Below, piece by piece: positions 8,967 to 16,522 of a stretch of 64,000 bases of DNA. Both the position numbers and the translations under genes were made by a program. The stretch is from G963692885 sp964658655. GTDB taxonomy: Bacteria; Acidobacteriota; Terriglobia; Terriglobales; Acidobacteriaceae. Position 1 is the stretch's first letter, and the number at the start of each line of letters is the position of its first letter. The notes beneath the pieces are model-generated. The model made no database searches. It had not been told where the DNA came from and worked only from the letters and a program-made list of their open reading frames with translations. Location of the stretch: contig CAZZZL010000015.1 of NCBI GenBank assembly GCA_964658655.1, forward strand, positions 12,341-76,340, in the 5' to 3' direction.

Positions 8967-9907
8967 TGTGCGGTGACGATCTCCGTGCCGACGCTGACGC
9001 CGGTTTCAGTCTGAACGCCCCATGCCATTCGCGGCGTGTTGTGGGCTATGCCATAGCGACCGTCGGGTGAAAGCAGGATGATGCCGCCGTGTCCCCCGAG
9101 CCGCCGGAAAAGATAGGCCATGGCGTCATCGCTTGCCTGTTGCGCGGTGGCGCCCGCTTCCACGCGATCGACTGCCCATTTGCCGAGCACCAGCTTCATG
9201 ATGGGCTCGCCCCAGCCGGTGAGGGAGACTGCCGCGCTCTGATTATCGGCATAGCAGCCGCAGCCGATGAGCGACGAATCACCCACGCGACCCGGCTCCT
9301 TGTTGAGAGTGCCGCCTGTCGAGGTTGCGGCGGCAAGATTGCCGTGGACGTCGAGGGCGACGGCGCCGACGGTGTCGTGGCTGTCCAGTGTGGCTGATCC
9401 TGAAAATGTTTCGTCCGGAAGCCCCGCGCGTTCTTTACGCTGGGCCTCGGCCAGACGCTCGCGCTCGCGGTCGATGACCAGTGCGTTATTGTCGACCAGC
9501 GTAATGCCGTGGGTCGCTGCGAAGGCCTCGGCGTCGCGGCCGACGAAGTAAACATGCGGACTTTTATCGAGCACGACGCGGGCTGCGTGGATCGGATTGC
9601 GCAGGCGCTCGACACAGGCGACGCCGCCTGCGCGCAGCGTACCGGTGCTGCCGCCATCCATCAAAAGCGCGTCGAGCTGGACTGTACCTTGTCTCGTCAG
9701 GAAGCTGCCACGACCGGCGTCGAACGTCTCGTCGTCTTCAAGCACAGCAACGGCTGCTTCGACTGCATCAATTGCGCTGGCACCCTTTGCGAGCAGCCCG
9801 TAGCCGGCTGCGAGGGCATTGCGGACGCCGATGGAGTGGGCGTCACGAGCGTCGTCAGGCATGGCCCAGGCACCGCCATGGACCAAGAGGACCGGTGATA
9901 TCGACAT
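8963..9907 (-). CDS. iaaA: Isoaspartyl peptidase / plant-type L-asparaginase (Ntn hydrolase)
   Basis: The 314-residue precursor contains the autoproteolysis site HDTVGAVALD, with Thr179 as the predicted N-terminal nucleophile of the beta subunit. The alpha subunit has the expected N-terminal LLVHGGAWAMPDD and the GRGSFLTRQG loop. The beta subunit carries STGGTLNKEPGRVGDSSLIGCG, the usual substrate pocket. The family cleaves isoaspartyl dipeptides and asparagine after self-processing. It is coupled to maf by a four-base overlap. There is no signal peptide, so a cytoplasmic or repair role is inferred. Confidence 0.93.
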   Translation of the reverse strand: MSISPVLLVHGGAWAMPDDARDAHSIGVRNALAAGYGLLAKGASAIDAVEAAVAVLEDDETFDAGRGSFLTRQGTVQLDALLMDGGSTGTLRAGGVACVERLRNPIHAARVVLDKSPHVYFVGRDAEAFAATHGITLVDNNALVIDRERERLAEAQRKERAGLPDETFSGSATLDSHDTVGAVALDVHGNLAAATSTGGTLNKEPGRVGDSSLIGCGCYADNQSAAVSLTGWGEPIMKLVLGKWAVDRVEAGATAQQASDDAMAYLFRRLGGHGGIILLSPDGRYGIAHNTPRMAWGVQTETGVSVGTEIVTAQ

Positions 9908-9922
9908 AAAGGAAATGCTGCT

Positions 9923-10555
9923 TTACTTGGTGACGAGCATACGTACGCCTTTGGTCTTGCCGTAGGTGTACGAGATGCGATGGATGACAGTGAGGGTCGA
10001 GATGACGGCGAGGATCCAAAGCACCGGCGCCATAGCTCCCCAGCGCTCGAACAATGCTCCGAGGATGATGAGAACGATCCGTTCCGGGCGCTCCATGAAT
10101 CCAACCTTGCAGGAACCGATGAGCGCTTCGGCCCTGGCCCGCGTGTAGCTGACCATGAGCGAAGTCGCCATCACAAAGGCCGCGAGAAAGACGTAAAGGA
10201 GGCGGTTGCCGCGCGCGTAGAAGACGACGAGGCCGAAGAAGAGAACGACGTCAGAATAGCGATCGATGACCGAATCAAAGAAGGCTCCGAAGACTGTCAC
10301 CTGGTCCGTGAGGCGAGCGACGCGGCCATCTACCATGTCAAAGATGCCGGCGCCAATGATGACGAGGCCGGCGTACAGGAACATGCGGACGAAGTTGCGT
10401 TCGTTGCCAAAGCCGAACAAGACTGCGGCAGCGGTATTGATGAGCAGCCCGATGAATGTCAGGTGATTGGGCGATATCCTGGTCAGCGCCAGGCCATTCA
10501 CGATCTTTTCGAGAATGACGCCGCAACCTCGTCCGAATTCACCTGTCCAGCTCAT
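9923..10555 (-). CDS. CDP-alcohol phosphatidyltransferase family membrane protein
   Basis: 210 residues with several hydrophobic helices and the diagnostic CDP-alcohol phosphotransferase motif. DMVDGRVAR occupies 73-81, followed by Gly90, Asp94 and Asp98, supplying the two-metal site. These enzymes transfer a phosphatidyl group from CDP-diacylglycerol to an alcohol at the inner membrane. The motif cannot separate phosphatidylglycerophosphate, phosphatidylinositol-phosphate or other specificity, so I give no symbol. The start overlaps the greA stop by four bases (ATGA), indicating a greA-first operon. Confidence 0.9.
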   Translation of the reverse strand: MSWTGEFGRGCGVILEKIVNGLALTRISPNHLTFIGLLINTAAAVLFGFGNERNFVRMFLYAGLVIIGAGIFDMVDGRVARLTDQVTVFGAFFDSVIDRYSDVVLFFGLVVFYARGNRLLYVFLAAFVMATSLMVSYTRARAEALIGSCKVGFMERPERIVLIILGALFERWGAMAPVLWILAVISTLTVIHRISYTYGKTKGVRMLVTK

Positions 10556-11025
10556 TGGGCCTCGTCGTGGATAGTGATCAACTTAAGGATTTCCAGCTCG
10601 CGTGTGCCGTTTGGCGTGACGATAGTGGCGATGTCGCCGACCTTCTTACCAACGATGCCGCGGCCAATGGGCGAGGTGGTCGAGATGTAGCCCTTGCTGA
10701 CGTCTGATTCTTCAGAGGTTACGAGCTTGTAGACGATCTCTTCATCCTTGGTCGTGTCATACACGGTAACAGTGGCGCCGAATGCCGCCCGGTCCCTGGG
10801 AATGTTGGTCAGGTCGACCATGGCGAGCTCGCCCATGCGTTTTTTGAGCTGGCCCAGGCGGGCGTTCACGAACACCTGGCGCTGCTTGGCCATGTGATAT
10901 TCGGCATTTTCGCTCAGGTCGCCGAGCGACGCGGCCTTCTTGATCTCTCTTGGCAGCTCGGTGGTGAGCTCGTATTCAAGGAGACGAATCTGTTCTTCCA
11001 GCTCTTTTTTAATCTTTTCAGGCAT
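10552..11025 (-). CDS. greA: Transcription elongation factor GreA
   Basis: 157 residues, the standard length. The N-terminal coiled-coil hairpin is visible (PEKIKKELEEQIRLLEYELT, then AASLGDLSENAEYHMAKQRQ), with the conserved acidic tip region DLSENAEY that reaches the polymerase active site. The C-terminal FKBP-like part ends with TSPIGRGIVGKKVGDIATI. GreA stimulates cleavage of backtracked transcripts. It heads a two-gene unit with the phosphatidyltransferase. The 177 bases to the divergent GH127 gene should hold the promoters for both. Confidence 0.96.
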   Translation of the reverse strand: MPEKIKKELEEQIRLLEYELTTELPREIKKAASLGDLSENAEYHMAKQRQVFVNARLGQLKKRMGELAMVDLTNIPRDRAAFGATVTVYDTTKDEEIVYKLVTSEESDVSKGYISTTSPIGRGIVGKKVGDIATIVTPNGTRELEILKLITIHDEAQ

Positions 11026-11202
11026 GACGTTATCCGAGGCGGCCTGGATGGCATAAGCCGCAAGGAGCAGCTGAAGTTCCGATGTACCGCCAAACCGAGA
11101 TTATACCGCGCCTGCACTCAGAAAGTCCCCGCTGGCGCTGGCTGCGCGCATGGCGATTTCAAAGAGTTGCAGACCTTCACTCGGAAGGCGGATCATGGAT
11201 GT

Positions 11203-13050
11203 ATGAAGAATTCCAGCGCGGAAATCTCCCGACGGCAATTGTTGCAGAGTGGTTCCCTAGTATTAGCGGGCAGTGTGCTCCTCCCTGCCAGGAGCTTTGC
11301 CGCGACCGGCACTGTGGGACTGGCTGCGCTGCCGGTGCCGCTCGCGGAATTCGGCTACGGCAGTGTCGTTCTGCACAGCGAGGCGCATGAAAAGCAGCGC
11401 GAGAATACGTCGCTCATCCTGATGAACATGAGCGAGGACAGCATGCTGAAACCGTTGCGACAGATGGTGGGATTGCCTGCGCCGGGCGAAGACCTGGGTG
11501 GGTGGTACCACTACAATCCCGATTGGGATTTCCGCAAGGACGAACCGGGTTTTGCGCCGGGACACGCCTACGGGCAGTGGGTTTCAGCACTGGCCCGCAA
11601 TTACGCCATTACGGGCGACCCGGCGATGCGCGCAAAGGTGCTGCGCATCAACAAGCTGTACGTCGAAACCATCAAGCCGGCTTTCTATACGAAGAATCGT
11701 TTTCCAGCTTACTGCTACGACAAGATCGTCTGTGGTCTGATCGACTCGCACACGTTCGCGAACGATCCGGATGCATTTGCGATTCTTGACCACACCACCA
11801 ACGTGGCGGCGCCGCTGCTGCCGGGCAAGGCACTGGACCGCGATCGACAGGCTACGTGGCGGCCTTCACCGGACGAGTCGTGGACGTGGGACGAGTCCTA
11901 CACCATGCCGGAGAATCTATTTCTCGCGTACCAGCGAGGCGCCGGTGATCGCTATAAAAAGATGGCGGTCGATTATCTGGACGACCAGACCTACTTCGAG
12001 CCGCTGTCGCGTGACCAGGATGTACTAGCCGGCAAGCATGCATACAGTTATGTGAATGCATTGAGTTCAGGCATGCAGGCATACATGGTCGGCGGCAGCG
12101 CGATGCATCTGCGCGCCGTGCAGAATGCCTTCGTCATGCTGCAGGAGCAGAGCTTCGTGACTGGAGGCTGGGGTCCGAATGAGCAACTGCGCGCGCGCGG
12201 CAGCAATGATGTGGCTGAAAGTCTGAATGACGCGCATCATTCGTTTGAGACTCCGTGCGGTTCCTATGCGCACTTCAAGGTGACACGGTACCTGTTGCGG
12301 TCGACCGGTGATGCGCGGTACGGGGACAGCATGGAACGCGTGATGTACAACACCGTACTCGGCGCAAAGAAACTCGAAGCCGATGGTCATGCGTTTTATT
12401 ACTCGGATTACAGCTACAAAGGTAAACGGTTCTACCACGATGATCGCTGGCCCTGCTGTGCAGGTAGTCTGCCGCAGGTCACGGCGGACTACCGGATCAA
12501 CACGTACTTCCGGGGACCGAAGGCAGTATACGTGAATCTGTTCCTCCCGTCGACGCTGAAGTGGACTGAGGCGGGCTCGCAGGTGTCGCTCACGCAGTCC
12601 GGGAATTATCCGCTGGAGCCGCAGATCGGGTTTGAGGTGAACGCTTCGAGGCCAGTCGAACTTACGTTGCATTTCCGTATACCTGCATGGGCGGAAGGAG
12701 CGACTTTGCGGGTGAATGGTAAACGCGAGTCCGGTGTGAATCCGGGAAGCTTTGCGGCGATTCACCGCGAGTGGAAGACGGGCGACCGCGTTGAACTGGA
12801 ATTGCCACTGACTATGCGCGTGGAAGTGCTGGACGCCCGCCATACAGAGACGATCGCGCTGGTGCGAGGACCGCTCGTGTTATTCGCAGCAACAGACGAT
12901 GCGCCCATTGTCACGCGGCAACAGCTTTTGCAGGCGAAACAAACGGGGCCGCAGGCGTGGCAGATCGAAACCGCCAAAGGAGCAGTTCCGATGCTGCCCT
13001 TTACTGAGCTGGGTGATCGGCAGTACACGACTTATCTGAAGACTACTTAG
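11203..13050 (+). CDS. Tat-exported GH127/DUF1680-like glycosidase (beta-L-arabinofuranosidase family)
   Basis: The frame is open upstream, but ATG 11203 begins a credible Tat signal: ISRRQLLQSG, then the hydrophobic SLVLAGSVLLPARSFAA. This gives 615 residues. The alpha/alpha-barrel family is recognised by HAYGQWVSALAR and by the paired catalytic/zinc region: Glu349 and Cys352 in FETPCGSYAHF, and Cys418-Cys419 in RWPCCAGSLPQ. In characterised GH127 enzymes a glutamate and cysteines form a zinc site with a cysteine nucleophile. The C-terminal half is beta-rich. A role in degrading arabinose-containing plant glycans is inferred from family. Folded export by Tat fits a metal-dependent enzyme. 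Confidence 0.85.
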   Translation: MKNSSAEISRRQLLQSGSLVLAGSVLLPARSFAATGTVGLAALPVPLAEFGYGSVVLHSEAHEKQRENTSLILMNMSEDSMLKPLRQMVGLPAPGEDLGGWYHYNPDWDFRKDEPGFAPGHAYGQWVSALARNYAITGDPAMRAKVLRINKLYVETIKPAFYTKNRFPAYCYDKIVCGLIDSHTFANDPDAFAILDHTTNVAAPLLPGKALDRDRQATWRPSPDESWTWDESYTMPENLFLAYQRGAGDRYKKMAVDYLDDQTYFEPLSRDQDVLAGKHAYSYVNALSSGMQAYMVGGSAMHLRAVQNAFVMLQEQSFVTGGWGPNEQLRARGSNDVAESLNDAHHSFETPCGSYAHFKVTRYLLRSTGDARYGDSMERVMYNTVLGAKKLEADGHAFYYSDYSYKGKRFYHDDRWPCCAGSLPQVTADYRINTYFRGPKAVYVNLFLPSTLKWTEAGSQVSLTQSGNYPLEPQIGFEVNASRPVELTLHFRIPAWAEGATLRVNGKRESGVNPGSFAAIHREWKTGDRVELELPLTMRVEVLDARHTETIALVRGPLVLFAATDDAPIVTRQQLLQAKQTGPQAWQIETAKGAVPMLPFTELGDRQYTTYLKTT

Positions 13051-13060
13051 GCGCGGGGTG

Positions 13061-13120
13061 GGGACGGTAAGGCAGATGCGGACCCCTCCACTTCGCTACG
13101 GTCGGTATGACAAATCGGGG
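13061..13120. repeat. REP-like intergenic repeat, third copy
   Basis: The sequence GGCAGATGCGGACCCCTCCA, then CTTCGCTACGGTCGGTATGACAA, is closely related to the unit at 4290-4327. It lies in the convergent gap between the GH127 gene and ruvX and runs into the ruvX 3' end. The last ruvX codons (PDLSYRP and stop) are encoded by the repeat itself. Function unknown. Confidence 0.55.
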
Positions 13121-13629
13121 TTGGGGTCCGGCAGAAGTTCTACCGGCCGTTGTGCCTGCATGTAGCTTTGCAGAATGAGGACAGCGGCTACCTGGTCGAT
13201 GATTGACTTGCGTCCCCTGACGTCGTGCCCGGCCTGATCAAGCAGTGCATGCGCTTCACTCGTGGATAGGCGCTCGTCCCACAGCCGGACGGGCAGGCGG
13301 GTCTCGGCGCGCAGTGCTTCGACGAACTTCTGAACTTTGACGGCGGACGGGCTTACTTCCCCCGAGAGGTAAAGCGGGTTGCCAACGATGATCTGGCGGC
13401 AATCGTTCTTGCGCAACAGGCGCAGGAGCGACTTGACGTCATGGCGAAGATCACCTTTCCGCGGAGAGCGGTTGTAGGTCAGCAATGGCTGCGCGGTGTA
13501 GCCGAGTGCGTCTGACAGGGCGACCCCGATCCTGCGGTCGCCAATATCAAGGGCTGCAATACAAGCAAGGTCCGGCTGGTGCTTTGGGGAAACCGGCGAC
13601 GTGCCCTGCAGGATGTCCTCGTCAGCCAT
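13096..13629 (-). CDS. ruvX: Putative pre-16S rRNA nuclease / Holliday junction resolvase homologue YqgF
   Basis: I use the ATG at 13629 (177 residues); an in-frame start 78 bases earlier adds non-conserved residues. The RNase H-like fold shows the acidic active site: Asp28 in ALDIGDRRIG, Glu119 in LWDERLST and Asp145 in SIIDQVAA. IVGNPLYLSGE is the conserved mid-region. YqgF is essential in many bacteria and matures the 16S rRNA 5' end. The C-terminal seven residues come from the adjacent interspersed repeat, so the gene end has been rewritten by repeat insertion or drift. The gene is divergent from mltG. Confidence 0.93.
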   Translation of the reverse strand: MADEDILQGTSPVSPKHQPDLACIAALDIGDRRIGVALSDALGYTAQPLLTYNRSPRKGDLRHDVKSLLRLLRKNDCRQIIVGNPLYLSGEVSPSAVKVQKFVEALRAETRLPVRLWDERLSTSEAHALLDQAGHDVRGRKSIIDQVAAVLILQSYMQAQRPVELLPDPNPDLSYRP

Positions 13630-13770
13630 GTGTCCATGGTAGCCGCTGCGACGGATTTGCCCAGGCACATAAATCCTGTGATCCTGACGGAGTTGGAGAG
13701 CGTCCATACATTAGTCTGGTGATGCTGAGGTCTGATTTGGCCAGACCGATTTCCGAGTTGAGAGAGTTTT

Positions 13771-14793
13771 TTGGCCCGTCGCAAAAACAAGTCCAGGTCC
13801 GCACCTTTGAAACGAATCTTTCTTCTGCTGGTTTTAGTGGGATTGTGCATCACTGGCTACCTATTGGTGACGCCTAAGCAGCCGGGGCGTGAGGTTTTTG
13901 TTGATATCTCCCCCGGCACCGGTTCGCAGGGTATCGCACGGCAGCTGGAAAATGCCGGCGTTATTCGCAGCCGCTATGCGTTTATTGCGATGCGTCTCTG
14001 GAAGCGCGGCACTTTGCAGGCAGGCGAGTATCGTTTCGCGGATGCTGCGACAATCGGCCAGGTCTACGACCGTATGCGACGAGGCGACATTTACTTCCGC
14101 GTCGTCACAGTGCCGGAAGGCTACAACATTTTTGACGTGGCAGAGGCGATCGACGCGAGCGGACTGGCGACCAGGGACGGTTTTCTGGCTGCGGCGCGCC
14201 GGGACGTAAAACTCGTGGCCGACATCGATCCTAAGGCGCAAACGCTCGAAGGCTACCTTTTTCCTGATACTTACCGTTTTCAACGGCGGGAAAACGCGGA
14301 CCAGATGGCAGCCGCGATGGTGAAACGCTTCCGGCAGGAGGCACAACTGCTCGGCCTCAGCACGAACTATCACCAGGTAGTGACCATGGCGTCGCTGGTC
14401 GAAAAGGAGACGCCGATTGCCGCCGACCGTCCTCTTGTGTCGAGTGTCCTGAACAACCGTCTCGCGCAGAATATGCCGCTGATGACGGACCCTACGGTGA
14501 TCTACGCGGCAATGCTGCAGAACCGGTATCGCGGGGCTATTTACCAGTCCGACCTGCAGGCCAAGTCGGAGTACAACACCTACCAGCACGCCGGGCTGCC
14601 TCCGGGGCCAATCTGCAACCCCGGGGTGGCGGCGTTGACGGCTGCCATGCATCCGGCAACCAGCAAGTATCTGTATTTTGTCGCGGACCCTGCGGCCCAG
14701 GGCCATTCCCGGTTCGCGGCGACGCTTGAGGAGCATAACCGGAACGTTCAGGCTTACCGGCGTGCACAACATGCGTCCAGCGCGACACCCTGA
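13771..14793 (+). CDS. mltG: Endolytic murein transglycosylase MltG
   Basis: 340 residues starting at TTG 13771 with GAGAG upstream. A basic N-terminus and one transmembrane helix (about 14-33) anchor the protein in the inner membrane. A LysM-like region follows, then the YceG catalytic domain. Its hallmarks are LEGYLFPDTY (159-168), catalytic Glu211 in MASLVEKET, and YNTY followed by GLPPGPICNPG near 265-283. MltG cuts nascent glycan strands and sets their length at the membrane. It may be cotranscribed with the lipoprotein gene 117 bases downstream. Confidence 0.96.
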   Translation: MARRKNKSRSAPLKRIFLLLVLVGLCITGYLLVTPKQPGREVFVDISPGTGSQGIARQLENAGVIRSRYAFIAMRLWKRGTLQAGEYRFADAATIGQVYDRMRRGDIYFRVVTVPEGYNIFDVAEAIDASGLATRDGFLAAARRDVKLVADIDPKAQTLEGYLFPDTYRFQRRENADQMAAAMVKRFRQEAQLLGLSTNYHQVVTMASLVEKETPIAADRPLVSSVLNNRLAQNMPLMTDPTVIYAAMLQNRYRGAIYQSDLQAKSEYNTYQHAGLPPGPICNPGVAALTAAMHPATSKYLYFVADPAAQGHSRFAATLEEHNRNVQAYRRAQHASSATP

Positions 14794-14910
14794 GCATCTG
14801 TTAGTGCAGGCAGACGCAGGTCAAGTCGAATAAGGGAGAGCCGGTATACTGAAGATTCAATGAGCGTCAGCAAGACGCTGCTCCACGACTCTCCCCGATT
14901 CCGATATCCA

Positions 14911-15804
14911 ATGAGACGACTTCTAAGCCTGACAGTGTGTTTAATGGGAATGCCCTTTTTGACGGGGTGTCTCTCTCACACGCACCAGGTGCAACAGGCA
15001 AAAAGCGCCGGGCCGGCCCTGAACCAGGGCGTGGCACAGTTGATCGCCGGCGTGAACGAACGCTACGCCTCCATCCAGACGATTACGGCAACCGTCAATT
15101 TCTCGGCTCAGACAGGCGGCGCCGACACCGGCAAAGTGAAGGATTACATCAGTTTTCGCGGTCACATACTGCTGCGGAAACCAGATTCACTGCGGGTGCT
15201 GGGCCAGGTGCCGGTGCTGAGCACCACGGCTTTCGACCTGGCCAGCGACGGCACCGACTTCAAGCTATACATTCCGCCCAAGAACAAGGCAATCGTCGGG
15301 CCGACGGCGGTGACCGACAAATCTGCGAACGGCATTGAAAACCTGCGACCGGACGTCTTCATCGACTCAGTACTGGTACGCAATATAGAGCCGGACAAAC
15401 TGGTCTACCTGACTACCGGCAGTGAGACGCGAACGGCCGGCAAGCAACTGATCGAGACGCCGCTATATGACCTGAACGTGATGACGGCCACGCCCGATGA
15501 CAAAGTGCCTGCGCCGGCGCATGTGATCCAGGAGCAGCGGGTGATTCATTTCGACCGAACGACACTGCTGCCGAGTGGGCAGGACCTGTATAACGCTTCT
15601 GGCGCTATCGAAACAAAGGTGCGGTACGGACCCTATCAGCATTTCGGAAATGCCCTGTTTCCGGGCGTGATCACGATCGATCGACCGTTGGAGGAGTACA
15701 AAATCACCATCACGATCCAGCACCTGATCCTGAACCAGACGCTGAATGACGAGCAATTTCAGCTGACCATTCCGCCTAACGTACCGATCCGGCAGTTGAA
15801 GTAG
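14911..15804 (+). CDS. LolA/LolB-like outer-membrane lipoprotein (DUF4292-type)
   Basis: The upstream in-frame ATG at 14860 is possible, but the ATG at 14911 gives a proper lipoprotein signal: MRRLLSLTVCLMGMPF, then LTGC with Cys20 at the lipobox. The mature part (297 residues in total) has INERY-type helix-then-beta features. VNERYASIQTITATVNF and KDYISFRGHILLRKPDSLRVLG match the half-barrel fold of LolA/LolB and DUF4292 proteins. These bind lipids or lipoproteins on the periplasmic side. The exact role is unknown. The 3' end overlaps the convergent cytidylate-kinase-like gene by 29 bases. Confidence 0.72.
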   Translation: MRRLLSLTVCLMGMPFLTGCLSHTHQVQQAKSAGPALNQGVAQLIAGVNERYASIQTITATVNFSAQTGGADTGKVKDYISFRGHILLRKPDSLRVLGQVPVLSTTAFDLASDGTDFKLYIPPKNKAIVGPTAVTDKSANGIENLRPDVFIDSVLVRNIEPDKLVYLTTGSETRTAGKQLIETPLYDLNVMTATPDDKVPAPAHVIQEQRVIHFDRTTLLPSGQDLYNASGAIETKVRYGPYQHFGNALFPGVITIDRPLEEYKITITIQHLILNQTLNDEQFQLTIPPNVPIRQLK

Positions 15805-16432
15805 CAGCGACCGTTTGGCCCAAAGCGGCGGCTTCCAAGGTGGCGCCGACCATGGCATCCATGCCCATACAGGAGTTGAGCATCAGCTGGTACAGGTGGC
15901 GATTTGTCCAGTCCTGGTCATAGAATGTCCGCACATAGCCTGCTCGGCGACGGTCCGTCGCGGCCAGTTCTTCTTCTGCGCGGGCTGCATGGCTGGGGAA
16001 ATTCTGCTGAAACCACTTGATTTTGCGTGATAAGGCTGCATACACAAAGATGTTAAAGACGCCGGGCGTGCCCAGTAGAGCCGGCGCTGCACCCCGGCCC
16101 ACCACGACACAATTCCCCTCGTGGACGCGGTCTTTCAGATAATCGCGAATGAGCACGACCATGCGCTCGCTGTCGAAGACCTCAGAGGCGCCGGTGATGG
16201 CAGGACTCCGGTCGACACTCCCGTGCCAGAATGCTTTTCCAACGCGGTAGTACCAGGGATCCAGGCGTTCATCGCAGCTGGCGACGGTGGCGGCCGGAAC
16301 TTTCGCTGCCTGTGCTATCTCATCAACGAGGCATTGATCGATGAGGCGCCAGCCGAGCCGGTCTGCAAGGTGGTGGGCAAACTCGGCGCCCCGGCTGCCA
16401 TACTCGCGCTCTACGGTGATGATCCTGGTCAT
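15776..16432 (-). CDS. Cytidylate-kinase-like P-loop family protein
   Basis: I start at ATG 16432 (218 residues), preceded by AAAGGGG. The N-terminus TRIITVEREYGSRGAEFAHHLADRLGW is the degenerate P-loop typical of this family. REYGSRG replaces the canonical GxxGxGK, followed by LIDQCLVDEIA. Later NCVVVGRGAA and a LID-like basic region (RKIKWFQQNF, DRRRAGYVR) are also typical. True CMP kinases phosphorylate CMP/dCMP; members of this branch are usually of unknown substrate. It sits 3' of mutS2 on the same strand. Confidence 0.75.
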   Translation of the reverse strand: MTRIITVEREYGSRGAEFAHHLADRLGWRLIDQCLVDEIAQAAKVPAATVASCDERLDPWYYRVGKAFWHGSVDRSPAITGASEVFDSERMVVLIRDYLKDRVHEGNCVVVGRGAAPALLGTPGVFNIFVYAALSRKIKWFQQNFPSHAARAEEELAATDRRRAGYVRTFYDQDWTNRHLYQLMLNSCMGMDAMVGATLEAAALGQTVAATSTAGSVR

Positions 16433-16522
16433 GCCTGCCCCTTTTGGAAAGGAAACTCGCACCTGACTGGCGCGTGGGCCATGCTAGCACCATCCGTTGT
16501 CGCGGGACTACGACTGTTTAAT

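Noticed and set aside
12067..12843. 258-residue minus-strand frame
   Set aside because: Shadow of the GH127-like gene.
13861..14772. 303-residue minus-strand frame over mltG
   Set aside because: Shadow of mltG, which has catalytic motifs.
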